A stretch of DNA of 21,393 nt from Christensenella sp. UBA3792 (GCA_002369195.1 DFEW01000015.1:8607-29999); one strand, 5' to 3'. Shown: positions 1 through 7,991, numbered from the stretch's first letter. The notes: generated by a model from the letters alone, not told the origin. Numbers and translations are program-made.

Positions 1-68
1 GGTATGACAACGAGAACAGCTACACGAGCCAGATGGTTCGCACCATCAAGTACTTCGCGGAGCTGTAA
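1..68 (+). CDS. gap: Glyceraldehyde-3-phosphate dehydrogenase, C-terminal end (partial)
   Basis: Only the last 21 codons and the stop are in the window; the gene begins upstream. The visible tail reads YDNENSYTSQMVRTIKYFAEL. The W-Y-D-N-E-x-x-Y-(S/T)-x-Q-(L/M)-V-R-T block is the conserved end of phosphorylating GAPDH, a cytosolic glycolytic enzyme that converts glyceraldehyde-3-phosphate to 1,3-bisphosphoglycerate. The first two bases (gg) complete the Trp codon preceding YDNE. A strong terminator follows 13 bases after the stop, so this gene ends its transcription unit. The catalytic Cys and NAD-binding domain lie outside the window, so the GapA/GapB subtype cannot be judged. Confidence 0.88.
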   Translation, partial: YDNENSYTSQMVRTIKYFAEL

Positions 69-81
69 GAGCAACGCATAT

Positions 82-112
82 ACGCCCGAGGGGGAAACCC
101 TTCGGGCGTTTT
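82..112 (+). terminator. Rho-independent terminator after gap
   Basis: ACGCCCGA pairs with TCGGGCGT around a short G/A-rich centre and runs into TTTT. It lies between the GAPDH stop and the guaA promoter and separates the two transcription units. Confidence 0.85.
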
Positions 113-131
113 CCGTGAACGGCGGACGCGC

Positions 132-161
132 TTGACAACGGCGCATCGCGTGCCGTACAAT
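132..161 (+). promoter_or_regulatory. guaA promoter
   Basis: A perfect -35 box TTGACA (132-137) and a -10 box TACAAT (156-161) are separated by 18 bp, 34 bp upstream of the guaA start codon. No purine-riboswitch-like leader fits in the short 5' UTR. Confidence 0.75.
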
Positions 162-195
162 ACAACCATCTGAATTTACACTTTAGGAGGCAGGA

Positions 196-1716
196 ATGGC
201 AGATACCATCGTCATCGTCGATTTCGGCGGGCAGTATAAGGAACTGATTGCGCGAAGGGTGCGCGAACTCGGCGTATACTCGCTGATCAAGCCGTCCAAT
301 ATCACGCCGGATGCGCTGCAGGCGCTTGCGCCGAAGGGCATCATCTTCACCGGCGGTCCGAACAGCGTTTACGGCGAACACGCGAAGCTGTGCGATCCGG
401 CGCTCTTTACGCTCGGCATTCCGGTGCTCGGCATCTGCTACGGCATGCAGCTGATGTGCCACATGCAGGGCGGCAGAGTCGCATCCGCGGAGACGAGCGA
501 GTACGGCACGGTCGAAGCGACGGTCGATCCGCAAGCGGCGTTGTTTAGCGGCATGCAGCCGAAGCAGCAGGTTCTGATGAGCCATACCGACCGCGTCGTT
601 GGACTGCCGCAGGGATTCAGCGCAACGGCGCACACGGCTAACTGCCCGATCGCGGCGTTCGAAAACCGTGAAAAGAACCTCTACGGCGTGCAGTTCCATC
701 CCGAAACGGAGCTGAGCGCGGAGGGCATGGAAATGCTGCGCCGGTTCGTGTTCGATATCTGCCGCGCCGAGGACGGCTACACGATGGACGTGTATCTGAA
801 GGAACAGATCAAAGCGGTCAAGAAGCAGGTCGGCGACAGGCATGTGCTGCTCGGCCTTTCGGGCGGCGTGGACTCGTCCGTGTGCGCGGCGCTGCTCGCA
901 AAAGCGCTGCCGGGACAGGTCACCTGCATCTACGTCGATCACGGCTTTATGCGCAAGAACGAGACCGAACAGGTCAAGGCGGCGTTCTCGCAGCGCGATC
1001 TGACGCTGATCGCGGTCGACGCAAGTGAGAACTTCCTTGCGGCGCTCGCTGGCGTTTCCGAGCCGGAGCAGAAGCGCAAGATCATCGGCAGACTGTTCGT
1101 CGAGACCTTCGAAAAGGTCGCAAAGACGATCGGCAAGCCGGAGTTTCTGGCGCAGGGCACGATCTATCCGGACGTGGTCGAATCCGGCACCGATGCCGCG
1201 GTCATCAAGAGCCATCACAACGTCGGCGGTCTGCCCAAGGACATGGGATTCATCGGCGTCGTGGAGCCGCTGCGCGGGCTCTTTAAGGACGAGGTGCGCC
1301 GTCTCGGCAAGCTGCTCGGCCTGCCCGACGCGCTCGTCAACCGTCAGCCGTTCCCGGGGCCGGGACTGGCGATCCGCGTGCTCGGCGAGATCACGCGCGA
1401 AAAGCTCGACATTCTGCGCGAAGCGGACGCGATCTACCGCGAGGAACTCGACGCGGCACAGGTCAGGGCGGATCAGTACTTTGCCGTGCTGACCAACACC
1501 CGCACCGTCGGCGTCATGGGCGATTTCCGCACCTACGACTACGTGCTTGCCCTGCGCGCCGTCACCACGAGCGACTTCATGACCGCGGACTTCACCAAGA
1601 TCCCGTGGGACGTCCTGCAAAAGGTCTCCGCACGCATCACCAACGAGGTCAAGGGCATCAATCGCATCGTTTACGACGTCACCCCCAAACCCCCCGCCAC
1701 GATCGAGTGGGAATAA
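196..1716 (+). CDS. guaA: GMP synthase (glutamine-hydrolysing)
   Basis: This 506-residue protein has the full length and architecture of bacterial GuaA, the cytosolic enzyme that makes GMP from XMP, ATP and glutamine. The N-terminal class I glutamine amidotransferase carries the oxyanion region FTGGPNSVYGE (about residues 51-61), the nucleophile in GICYGMQ (Cys81), and His168/Glu170 in FHPETE. The ATP-pyrophosphatase domain carries the P-loop LSGGVDSS (Ser222-Ser228). The C-terminal dimerisation/XMP domain includes PFPGPGLAIR (about 385-394) and ends in the typical TPKPPATIEWE. The start ATG follows AGGAGG by 5 bases, and the N-terminus (IVIVDFGGQY) aligns with the family. It has its own promoter and appears monocistronic. 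All catalytic residues I looked for are present. Confidence 0.97.
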   Translation: MADTIVIVDFGGQYKELIARRVRELGVYSLIKPSNITPDALQALAPKGIIFTGGPNSVYGEHAKLCDPALFTLGIPVLGICYGMQLMCHMQGGRVASAETSEYGTVEATVDPQAALFSGMQPKQQVLMSHTDRVVGLPQGFSATAHTANCPIAAFENREKNLYGVQFHPETELSAEGMEMLRRFVFDICRAEDGYTMDVYLKEQIKAVKKQVGDRHVLLGLSGGVDSSVCAALLAKALPGQVTCIYVDHGFMRKNETEQVKAAFSQRDLTLIAVDASENFLAALAGVSEPEQKRKIIGRLFVETFEKVAKTIGKPEFLAQGTIYPDVVESGTDAAVIKSHHNVGGLPKDMGFIGVVEPLRGLFKDEVRRLGKLLGLPDALVNRQPFPGPGLAIRVLGEITREKLDILREADAIYREELDAAQVRADQYFAVLTNTRTVGVMGDFRTYDYVLALRAVTTSDFMTADFTKIPWDVLQKVSARITNEVKGINRIVYDVTPKPPATIEWE

Positions 1717-1735
1717 TATACGTATCCCCGTACAC

Positions 1736-1773
1736 ATTCGATGTTCCTGGAAATTCCAATTCGAATGTTCCTG
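1736..1773 (+). repeat. Short direct repeat ATTCGA(A)TGTTCCTG
   Basis: ATTCGATGTTCCTG (1736-1749) recurs as ATTCGAATGTTCCTG (1759-1773), 23 bases apart start to start, about two helical turns. Between them lies the small palindrome TGGAAATTCCA (1748-1758). A third partial copy, TTCCTGA, is at 1788-1794. The function is unknown; it could be a binding-site pair or part of the 3' UTR of guaA. Confidence 0.5.
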
Positions 1774-1827
1774 ACAGCAATTATCTTTTCCTGAAGGAGA
1801 GCCGAAAGCGACTCTCTTTCTTGCTGT
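1774..1827 (+). other. Long imperfect hairpin in the guaA 3' region
   Basis: The outer stem ACAGCAA (1774-1780) pairs with TTGCTGT (1821-1827). The inner stem GAAGGAGAG (1793-1801) pairs with CTCTCTTTC (1812-1820), then a C.A mismatch, two more pairs and an AAAG loop. The 3' arm is continuous, while the 5' arm carries a 12-base bulge. No U-tract follows directly, so this is not a classical terminator. It may be a 3'-end stabiliser or structured RNA. Confidence 0.45.
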
Positions 1828-1967
1828 GATGGTTTTCGCTTGCGGCGCTGACGGCAGTGCATTCTCATGCGAACCATGTACTCGAAAGCGGTCCCGTTCG
1901 GGAGACGGAGACGGCTCCTTTTTGTATGATAAAGTGATGAACAAACTGTATATTTTTTGGTGTTTCG

Positions 1968-1996
1968 TTGCAATCGGGTACGTGCTGTGATACAAT
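1968..1996 (+). promoter_or_regulatory. Promoter of the 2028 gene
   Basis: -35 TTGCAA (1968-1973) and -10 TACAAT (1991-1996) are spaced 17 bp, with an A/T-rich tract upstream. The start codon is 31 bases downstream, preceded by GGAAAGG. Confidence 0.72.
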
Positions 1997-2027
1997 CATA
2001 CCGCAATAAATTGGAAAGGTATGCGGT

Positions 2028-3080
2028 ATGGACGTTAAGAAAATCATAGCCGTGATTGTTGCAATCGCGCTTGCAGCGGTGCTGTTTATTCTGATCCGTT
2101 CGGACAGGGGGGACACGCCCGCATCGGCTGCAACCGCCGCGCCGACCGCTGTGCCGGCGAGCGCGGAACCGGATGCGACCGAGGCAGCGCCGCGCTATCA
2201 TATCGCGGTTCTTTCCAATTCGGAGCTGGAGCATTATCCGCTCGTGCGGATCGACCTCGACGGACTGGAAGTCCCGGTCTATGCCTGCACCGACGAAGCG
2301 GGCGAGGTGCGCTTCTATGTATACGGCTTTGAGGAGACGACCGGTCAGTATGGGTTCCTGCCTGCGTATCCGGAATATCCCGCGGTGCGCGTGGACAACA
2401 GCGAGGGCTTTGCGGAGTTTCCGCGGCTTGCGAAAGGCCTGACGGCGGGCGAGAGCGCGTACGACGAGCTCGCATTTGCATCGATCAACGGCGGTCCTGC
2501 GCAGATGTACTATCCGATCGATGGGGACGGCAACATGCGCGACGGCGCGATTCCGGTCAGCGTGGAGGAGGTCAACCGCATCTTCGGCGCGTACTTCGTC
2601 TTTGACGAGGCGCACAAGGCGCTGATCTGTCCGCTTGATCGCCAGGCGGCGACGGCAGAACCGACCGAAACAGAGCAGCCGACCGTCGAACCGGCCGCAA
2701 CGCCCGCGATCGCGACGCCGACGCGCCGACCGACGCCGAGACCCACACAGCGTCCGTCCGGCAATCCGACGACCAATCCGTCCGCTACACCGACGGTCCG
2801 TCCGTCCGCGTCCCCGACTGCACAGCCGAGCACCGCGCCGACCGCAGCGCCGAGCAGCGGCGGACATTGGGAGCTGACATGGGTCATCGATCAGCCGGAG
2901 GTCAAGCACCGCGAGTGGCATTGCCACGTATGCGGCAAGGTCTTCCTCGACGAGGATTCATGCAAGGCGGATCAGAACGCGCACAAGCAGAACGAGGGCG
3001 TGACCGGCTGGCACGTGGAATGGGTGATCGATCAGGAAGAAGTCGGTCACTACGAGCCGATCTGGGTGCCCGATCCGTAA
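2028..3080 (+). CDS. Membrane-anchored protein with Pro/Thr-rich linker and C-terminal CxxC module
   Basis: I do not recognise this 350-residue protein as a named family. One hydrophobic segment (about residues 5-24, after MDVKK) is likely an uncleaved membrane anchor or signal peptide. A globular region follows (about 55-205). A low-complexity linker of repeated P-T-x-x-P units (about 207-283) then looks like an extracellular spacer. The C-terminal module holds CHVCG (Cys299/Cys302), followed by His319 and His329, a possible zinc-binding knuckle. It is flanked by two copies of a W-V-I-D-Q-x-E-V-x-H unit. Similar tails are common in surface proteins of gut Clostridia, by general impression. 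ATG is preceded by GGAAAGG at 8 bases. The gene is bounded by its own promoter and a strong terminator. The function is unknown; an exported or surface role is inferred from layout only. Confidence 0.85.
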   Translation: MDVKKIIAVIVAIALAAVLFILIRSDRGDTPASAATAAPTAVPASAEPDATEAAPRYHIAVLSNSELEHYPLVRIDLDGLEVPVYACTDEAGEVRFYVYGFEETTGQYGFLPAYPEYPAVRVDNSEGFAEFPRLAKGLTAGESAYDELAFASINGGPAQMYYPIDGDGNMRDGAIPVSVEEVNRIFGAYFVFDEAHKALICPLDRQAATAEPTETEQPTVEPAATPAIATPTRRPTPRPTQRPSGNPTTNPSATPTVRPSASPTAQPSTAPTAAPSSGGHWELTWVIDQPEVKHREWHCHVCGKVFLDEDSCKADQNAHKQNEGVTGWHVEWVIDQEEVGHYEPIWVPDP

Positions 3081-3108
3081 TACCGAAGAACGATTCCGAA
3101 ACCTAAGG

Positions 3109-3136
3109 ACGGCGGGGGATGAACCCGCCGTTTTTC
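3109..3136 (+). terminator. Terminator after the 2028 gene
   Basis: ACGGCGGG (3109-3116) pairs perfectly with CCCGCCGT (3124-3131) around a 7-base loop and is followed by a T run. No clear promoter lies between it and the permease start at 3174, so some read-through into the next genes is possible. Confidence 0.85.
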
Positions 3137-3173
3137 CTGCAAATGAACACGGCACGGCCGGAGGACGGGGAGC

Positions 3174-4346
3174 TTGAAAGGAACGCACGGCGCGGCGGCG
3201 GAAGGCGCACGCGCACAGAATACGGCGGCAAAGGCGTTGCTGCACTTTGCCCGAAAGAACGTTGTGATGCTGATCGCGCTGGTCGCGGCGGTGATCACAA
3301 TGTTTTTCGTACCCGTCGATCGCGCATACCTCGGCTATTTCGACTTCCGGACGCTGACCTGCCTGTTCTGCGTGCTCGCGGTGGTGAGCGCGCTGCGCAA
3401 TATCTATTTCTTCTATACGCTGGCGCGGCGCGTCGTGACGCTGTTCAAAACGACGCGCATGAGCGTGCTTGCGCTCGTGTACATCACCTTCATCGGCTCG
3501 ATGCTGATCGCGAACGACATGGCGCTTTTAACGTTTCTGCCGCTCGGATACTTCGTTCTGCACACGACGAAGAAGGAAAAGTACATGGCGTTCACGTTCA
3601 TCATGCAGAACATCGCCGCAAACCTCGGCGGCATGCTGACGCCGTTCGGCAATCCGCAGAACCTGTATCTGTACAGCCGCTTCGAGATCCCGAACCTCGA
3701 ATTCATAAAGATCATGGCGCCGCCGTTCGTCTTTGCGGTGCTGCTGATCACGCTGTGTTGCATCGTGTTCGTCAAGTCCGAACCGCTTGCGCTCGACGGC
3801 ATGGAAGTGAAGCTCAACCGCAGACGTACCGCGCTGTATCTTGCGCTGTTCGCGCTGTCGATCGTGATCGTGTTCCGCGGAATCCCGTACTGGATCGGAC
3901 TGATCGTGATTCCCGCCGTTCTGCTGTTCGCGGATCGCAAAGCGCTCGCGATGGTCGACTATCCGCTGCTGCTCACATTTGTGTTCTTCTTCATATTTGC
4001 GGGGAACATGGCGCGCATTGCGCCGGTGCGCACGTTCGTGTCGGGATTTTTGAACCGCAACGTGCTGCTCGTCAGCACGCTGTCGTGCCAGTTTATCAGC
4101 AACGTGCCGAGCGCGGTTCTGCTGTCGCAGTTCACGCAGAACTACGCGGACCTGCTCGTCGGCGTCAACATCGGCGGCGTCGGAACGCTGATCGCGTCGC
4201 TCGCGAGTCTCATCACGTTCCGCGAGTACCTGCATCACAACCCCGGCAAGACGTGGCACTACGTGCGCACGTTCTCTGCGTTCAATTTCGGATTTCTCGC
4301 GTTGCTGCTTGCGTTCATGCTGCTGCTGAAACGCTTCGGGCTGTAA
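3174..4346 (+). CDS. SLC13/ArsB-type (ion transporter superfamily) permease
   Basis: This 390-residue polytopic membrane protein has about ten hydrophobic segments, the first starting near residue 28. Three signatures fit the citrate-transporter-like fold of the ion transporter superfamily: ANDMALLTFLPL (near 113-124), NLGGMLTPFGNPQNLYLY (near 149-166) and QFISNVPSAVLL (near 305-316). They correspond to the N-D-x-A-L, G-G-x-x-T-P-x-G-N-P-x-N and S-N-V-P-x blocks that line the substrate site. Known substrates in the superfamily include dicarboxylates, sulfate, arsenite and Na+; the substrate here cannot be told. The start is TTG at 3174, chosen because GGAGG (3160-3164) sits 9 bases upstream and the first helix follows shortly. 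The next gene begins 20 bases after the stop, so the two are likely co-transcribed. Confidence 0.85.
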   Translation: MKGTHGAAAEGARAQNTAAKALLHFARKNVVMLIALVAAVITMFFVPVDRAYLGYFDFRTLTCLFCVLAVVSALRNIYFFYTLARRVVTLFKTTRMSVLALVYITFIGSMLIANDMALLTFLPLGYFVLHTTKKEKYMAFTFIMQNIAANLGGMLTPFGNPQNLYLYSRFEIPNLEFIKIMAPPFVFAVLLITLCCIVFVKSEPLALDGMEVKLNRRRTALYLALFALSIVIVFRGIPYWIGLIVIPAVLLFADRKALAMVDYPLLLTFVFFFIFAGNMARIAPVRTFVSGFLNRNVLLVSTLSCQFISNVPSAVLLSQFTQNYADLLVGVNIGGVGTLIASLASLITFREYLHHNPGKTWHYVRTFSAFNFGFLALLLAFMLLLKRFGL

Positions 4347-4366
4347 CGGTAAAGGTGTGTGAAACA

Positions 4367-5977
4367 ATGAAACGATCGATCAAAACAATCTGTATGCTGC
4401 TGCTTGCCGCGGCGCTGCTCTGCACGGGGCAGAACCTCGCGCTTGCGGACGCGAAGCCGGAGGAGCCGGTGAGCCACGCAAGGCGCTGCACCTATGCGGA
4501 CGCAAGAAAGCGCTCCTCTTTGCGCGATCGGCTTGCCGACCGCGACGAGGCAACGCGCTTTGCGTATAAAAAAGGCGAATGGGTCTCGGTGCGTTGGAAG
4601 GACGAACCGGTGGACTTTGTGTACTTCGAGTGGACGGACAAGGTCGGTATCGATCCCGTGCCGTACACGGTGGAGCTGCTCGATGCGGACGGCAACGCCG
4701 TCGAAACGCGCGAGGGCGAACCGTACTGGAACTGCGGCGTCGAGATCGCGGAGGGCATTCATGGCGTGCGCCTGACGGTACAGGCGGAAACGGAACTTTG
4801 CACGCTGATCCCGTACAGCGGCGGCGCGCCGAAGAACTACCATCCGTGGCAGCCGACGGTCGACAAAGCGGACTTTCTGGTGATCGCGATGCATCCGGAC
4901 GACGACTGCCTGTTTATGGGAAACGTCGTCGCGACCTACGGCGCACAGCGCGGCTATACCGGGACGATCCTGTACCTTGCCACGCGCATGCGCATTCGCA
5001 GAACCGAAGCGCTCAACGGCGCGTGGATCATGGGTCTGCGCAATTATCCGCTGATGGCGGGCATGCCCGATATCGGCGTCCGATACCGCGAGACGCGCGC
5101 GAAGGAATTCCTGCCGGAGGATGTTGCGCTCGTGCTCGTGCGCTATTTACGGCGCGTCCGTCCGGAGGTCGTGATCACGCACGACGTCAACGGCGAATAC
5201 GGGCATTGGCAGCACATGATCGTTGCGGAGGCGATGCGCAGCGCCGCGGTGCTTGCCGCCGATCCGACCTACGATCCGCAGTCCGAACAGCAGTACGGCG
5301 CGTGGCAGATCAAGAAGCTGTATCTGCACCTTGCGAGCGAGAACCCGATCTTCATCACGGCGACGGAACCGCTTTCGGCATTTGACGGACGCACGGGGCT
5401 TGCGGTTGCACAGGAAGCATATCAATGCCATCAGTCGCAGCGGCTGTGGTATCACCATTGCGACAACAAGAACGAGTGCAGTCTGGAACGGTTCGGCCTC
5501 GTCTTTACGACGGTCGGATCGGACAGCGGGATCAACGATCTGTTTGAGAATATCGATCCCGCATCGCTTGTCGCGAACCGCAACAATCCGACGCCGGAGC
5601 CCACACAGGAGCCGACGCCCGAACCCACGCAGGAACCGACGCCTGCGCCGACCGATTCGCCCACGCCTTCGCCGACGCCCGAGCCGACCGAACCGCCGAC
5701 GCCGATCCCGAACCCGACGCCGGAACCGCCCGCTACGCCCGTGCCGATCGAGCAGATCCGCACGGAGGAGGCGAGGGAGGACCGCAAGGTCCGGCTCGCA
5801 TTCGGCGGCGCGCTGCTGCTGCTCGCCATCGGGCTTGCCGCGATCGCCGTGTCCGAGAAGCGGACCTACCGTCCGGACGAGCCGTTGCTGCAATCGAAAA
5901 AGACGGTGCTGCTGCTCGTCGCCGCGGCGCTGCTCTCGATCGGCGCAATCGTCGTGCTGATCCTGACGCTGATGTAA
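4367..5977 (+). CDS. Secreted/anchored PIG-L (LmbE-like) deacetylase with Pro/Thr linker
   Basis: This protein has 536 residues from ATG 4367, chosen because it opens a clear signal peptide (MKRSIKTICMLLLAAALLC...ALADA) and has AAAGGTG about 7 bases upstream; the open frame extends further 5' but only as a shadow of the permease gene. The PIG-L domain begins at about residue 168. It shows AMHPDDDC (His176, Asp179) and HDVNGEYGHWQH (His272-His283), matching the H-P-D-D and H-x-x-H zinc-binding blocks of LmbE/MshB-type de-N-acetylases. The third residue after HPD is Asp-Asp rather than the common Asp-Glu. A Pro/Thr/Glu repeat linker spans about 406-460, followed by two predicted membrane helices (about 475-494 and 513-536). 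The enzyme would face outside, probably acting on N-acetylated sugars of envelope or diet glycans. The substrate is not known. Confidence 0.85.
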   Translation: MKRSIKTICMLLLAAALLCTGQNLALADAKPEEPVSHARRCTYADARKRSSLRDRLADRDEATRFAYKKGEWVSVRWKDEPVDFVYFEWTDKVGIDPVPYTVELLDADGNAVETREGEPYWNCGVEIAEGIHGVRLTVQAETELCTLIPYSGGAPKNYHPWQPTVDKADFLVIAMHPDDDCLFMGNVVATYGAQRGYTGTILYLATRMRIRRTEALNGAWIMGLRNYPLMAGMPDIGVRYRETRAKEFLPEDVALVLVRYLRRVRPEVVITHDVNGEYGHWQHMIVAEAMRSAAVLAADPTYDPQSEQQYGAWQIKKLYLHLASENPIFITATEPLSAFDGRTGLAVAQEAYQCHQSQRLWYHHCDNKNECSLERFGLVFTTVGSDSGINDLFENIDPASLVANRNNPTPEPTQEPTPEPTQEPTPAPTDSPTPSPTPEPTEPPTPIPNPTPEPPATPVPIEQIRTEEAREDRKVRLAFGGALLLLAIGLAAIAVSEKRTYRPDEPLLQSKKTVLLLVAAALLSIGAIVVLILTLM

Positions 5978-5994
5978 AATAGCGGAAAAATAAT

Positions 5995-6026
5995 AAAGAC
6001 TGCTGCGGCAACAGCAGTCTTTTTTC
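5995..6026. terminator. Bidirectional terminator between convergent genes
   Basis: AAAGACTGCTG (5995-6005) pairs with CAGCAGTCTTT (6012-6022) and continues into TTTT on the plus strand. The minus strand also has an A/T-rich tail (the complement of GGAAAAATAAT). It sits between the stop codons of the PIG-L gene and the minus-strand MATE gene and can serve both. Confidence 0.88.
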
Positions 6027-6034
6027 GTGTACGC

Positions 6035-7399
6035 TCAGGAATCCGCGCCGATGTGCGTGACCGGCTTGATCCATGTGCCTTTTTTGTAATGGGTCAGGTA
6101 GATGATGTTTTTGACGAGGTCATCGCTCAGCTGCATCACGACGAAGGTTGTGACGAACGGCAGCTTCAGCCCCAGCCCGAGCAGCGCAGCGATCGGAATG
6201 ACGACGATGTATTGTACGCCGAGATCGGCGAAAAAGCCGATGCGCGTATCGCCGCCGGCGCGGAAGATGCCGACGACCGCGATGTAGGGGATATTTCGAA
6301 GCCCGATCTCGAACGCGAACATCAGCAGCAGCGCCCGCGCGACCGACTTGGACGTCTCGGAAAGCTCGAACAGGTCGACGACCGGCGCGCGGAAGAGCAG
6401 CACGAAACCGCCGAGCACAAGCCCCATCAGCGGCGTAAGCAGCAGGAACGCGTTTGCGATGCGCTTTGCGCCGGACTCGTCGCCCGCGCCGATGTGCTTG
6501 CCGACAAGGATGTTGCACGAATGGCAGACGCCGACAAAGAACACAAACACGAGGTTTTCGATCGTGCGGACAGCCGACAGCCCCGCATAGTTCTCCGCGC
6601 CCATGTGCCCGAAGATCGAGTTCACGACGACGATCGACGCCGACCACAGCGTTTCGTTCAGAAAGACAGGCAGACTGCGCTTCCAAAACGGCAGGAAAAA
6701 GCCCTTCAGACGAAAGACGGAACGCAGCGGCGCGATCAGAATGTTGCGCCGGATCAGCGACACGGTCAGCACGATCAGCGGACCGAACGACGCCGAGATT
6801 GCCGTGGCGATGCCTGCACCGCGCGCGCCGAGCGCCGGGAATCCGAAGTGCCCGAAGATCAGCGTATAGTTCAAAAGCGCGTTGAGGCCCGCCGCCGTGC
6901 CGCTTGCGATCAGCGGGAGACGGACGTTCTCGGTCGAGCGCAAAACGGTCGAAAGCACGGAGTTCAGAACGATGCCGAGGTATGAATACGCGGCGACGGA
7001 CAGGTAGGAAACGCCGATTTCGCGCAGCGTGACGTCGTCGGTCAGAACGCGCATAATCGCATCGGGAAAGCGGAGTGAGATCACCGTCGCCAAAAGCCCC
7101 AAGGGAACAAGCGAAACGAGCCCGCAGCCCATGACGCGCCAGATGCCGTCGCGGTTGTTTGCACCGTGGTACTGTGCCAAAAACACCGCGCAGCCGCTCG
7201 ACGCGCCGAACGAGAGCAGATCGACCAGAAACGACATCTGGCTCGCGAGATCGACCGCCGCCATCGCTTCGCCGGAATACTGACCGAGCATTAGCATATC
7301 GATGAGACGGAACGACGCCATCAGCAGATTCTGCAACGCGATCGGGATTGCGAGCGGCAGCATTTCTCTGAAAAATGCCTTGCTGAACAGATTCTTCAC
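6035..7399 (-). CDS. MATE-family multidrug/solute antiporter
   Basis: This 454-residue protein has about twelve hydrophobic segments, the usual length of MATE transporters, which export cationic drugs or metabolites in exchange for Na+ or H+. The N-terminus (MLPLAIPIALQNLLMASFRLIDMLMLGQYSGEAMAA, read in parts) is the classical first-helix pattern P-x-x-x-x-x-L-x-x-x-x-x-x-D-x-x-(M/F)-(L/V)-G. The two-fold repeat shows in the matching helix at about residues 235-260. The start is GTG (complement of 7397-7399), supported by GGGAGAAG 5 bases upstream; no ATG fits. The upstream gene pcp ends 16 bases before, so the pair is probably an operon from the pcp promoter. The substrate cannot be deduced. 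Confidence 0.92.
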   Translation of the reverse strand: MKNLFSKAFFREMLPLAIPIALQNLLMASFRLIDMLMLGQYSGEAMAAVDLASQMSFLVDLLSFGASSGCAVFLAQYHGANNRDGIWRVMGCGLVSLVPLGLLATVISLRFPDAIMRVLTDDVTLREIGVSYLSVAAYSYLGIVLNSVLSTVLRSTENVRLPLIASGTAAGLNALLNYTLIFGHFGFPALGARGAGIATAISASFGPLIVLTVSLIRRNILIAPLRSVFRLKGFFLPFWKRSLPVFLNETLWSASIVVVNSIFGHMGAENYAGLSAVRTIENLVFVFFVGVCHSCNILVGKHIGAGDESGAKRIANAFLLLTPLMGLVLGGFVLLFRAPVVDLFELSETSKSVARALLLMFAFEIGLRNIPYIAVVGIFRAGGDTRIGFFADLGVQYIVVIPIAALLGLGLKLPFVTTFVVMQLSDDLVKNIIYLTHYKKGTWIKPVTHIGADS

Positions 7400-7415
7400 A
7401 AAACTTCTCCCTACA

Positions 7416-7991
7416 TCAGCGGATTGCTTCGATCGCCGCCTCGAGCGCGCGGCACAGCGCGGTCAGCGGGAACTGCTCCGAAATAGCCGGTACATGAATA
7501 AACGCCGCGCGTGTGCCGGTGTTTGCAAAACGGTGCAGCAGCGTGTACAAAAGATCGTTGCAAACGTACGTGCCCGCGGTGTAGCTCAATGCGGACGGCA
7601 CGCCGCAGGACCGGATCGCTTCGACCATTCCGCGCACTGGAAGCGTTGAGAAGTATGCGGCGGGCGCATCCGGTTCGATCGGTTCGCCTTTGGGCGCCGC
7701 ACCGGCGTTATCGGGAATTCTCGCGTCGCGGATGTTGATGCCGATCGCCTCCGGCGTCACAGCGGTTCTGCCAGCGGCAAGCCCGACGCAGAGAACGGCT
7801 GACGCGCGTATCGCCTGCGCTTCGGCATATGCAAGGTCGGCGGCGCATCCGAATTCGACGGGCAGCAGAAGCTTATGCAGCGAAAAGCCGCCGATCCGGT
7901 CCGGCAGGGCCTTGACCGCTTCCCACGACGGATTGACGGGATCGCCGCCGAACGGCATAAAGCCGGTGATGAGCAGAGTTTCGGGTTCCAT
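7416..7991 (-). CDS. pcp: Pyroglutamyl peptidase I (pyrrolidone-carboxylate peptidase)
   Basis: This 191-residue cysteine peptidase of family C15 removes N-terminal pyroglutamate from peptides in the cytosol. The catalytic triad is visible: Glu81 (in VTPEAIGIN), Cys144 (AGTYVCNDLLY) and His166 (FIHVP). These sit at almost the same numbers as in characterised Bacillus enzymes. The N-terminus (LLITGFMPFGGDPVNPSW) matches the family block T-G-F-x-P-F-G-G-x-x-x-N-P-(S/A). It is slightly shorter than the usual ~215 residues, mainly at the C-terminus. ATG follows AGGAGG at 7 bases, and a strong promoter lies just upstream. It is the first gene of a two-gene minus-strand unit with the MATE transporter and is transcribed divergently from glnA. 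Confidence 0.95.
   Translation of the reverse strand: MEPETLLITGFMPFGGDPVNPSWEAVKALPDRIGGFSLHKLLLPVEFGCAADLAYAEAQAIRASAVLCVGLAAGRTAVTPEAIGINIRDARIPDNAGAAPKGEPIEPDAPAAYFSTLPVRGMVEAIRSCGVPSALSYTAGTYVCNDLLYTLLHRFANTGTRAAFIHVPAISEQFPLTALCRALEAAIEAIR

Larger units (their letters stand above)
1717..1967 (+). other. Non-coding gap between guaA and the next gene
   Basis: No ORF with a plausible ribosome site was found in this AT-richer gap. It contains a direct repeat (1736-1773), a long hairpin (1774-1827), and a weak hairpin GGAG-ACGG-CTCC followed by TTTTT (about 1908-1924) that may be the actual terminator of guaA. The last ~40 bases before the promoter at 1968 are A/T-rich. I see no recognisable riboswitch or tRNA here. 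Confidence 0.6.

Noticed and set aside
46..1995. Very long open frame on the minus strand opposite guaA
   Set aside because: It is the antisense shadow of a GC-rich gene: arginine/aspartate-rich, no family motif, no ribosome site. Similar long minus-strand frames opposite the M16C, permease and deacylase genes were rejected for the same reason.
2650..2880. Pro/Thr-coding repeats considered as a CRISPR or DNA repeat array
   Set aside because: The units are irregular at the DNA level and in frame with a Pro/Thr-rich protein linker; there are no spacers or leader. The same applies to 5584-5750.
3119..4366. In-frame upstream extension of the PIG-L gene
   Set aside because: The frame is open through the permease gene, but its translation is an Arg/His/Ala-rich shadow. 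The signal peptide and ribosome site place the start at 4367.
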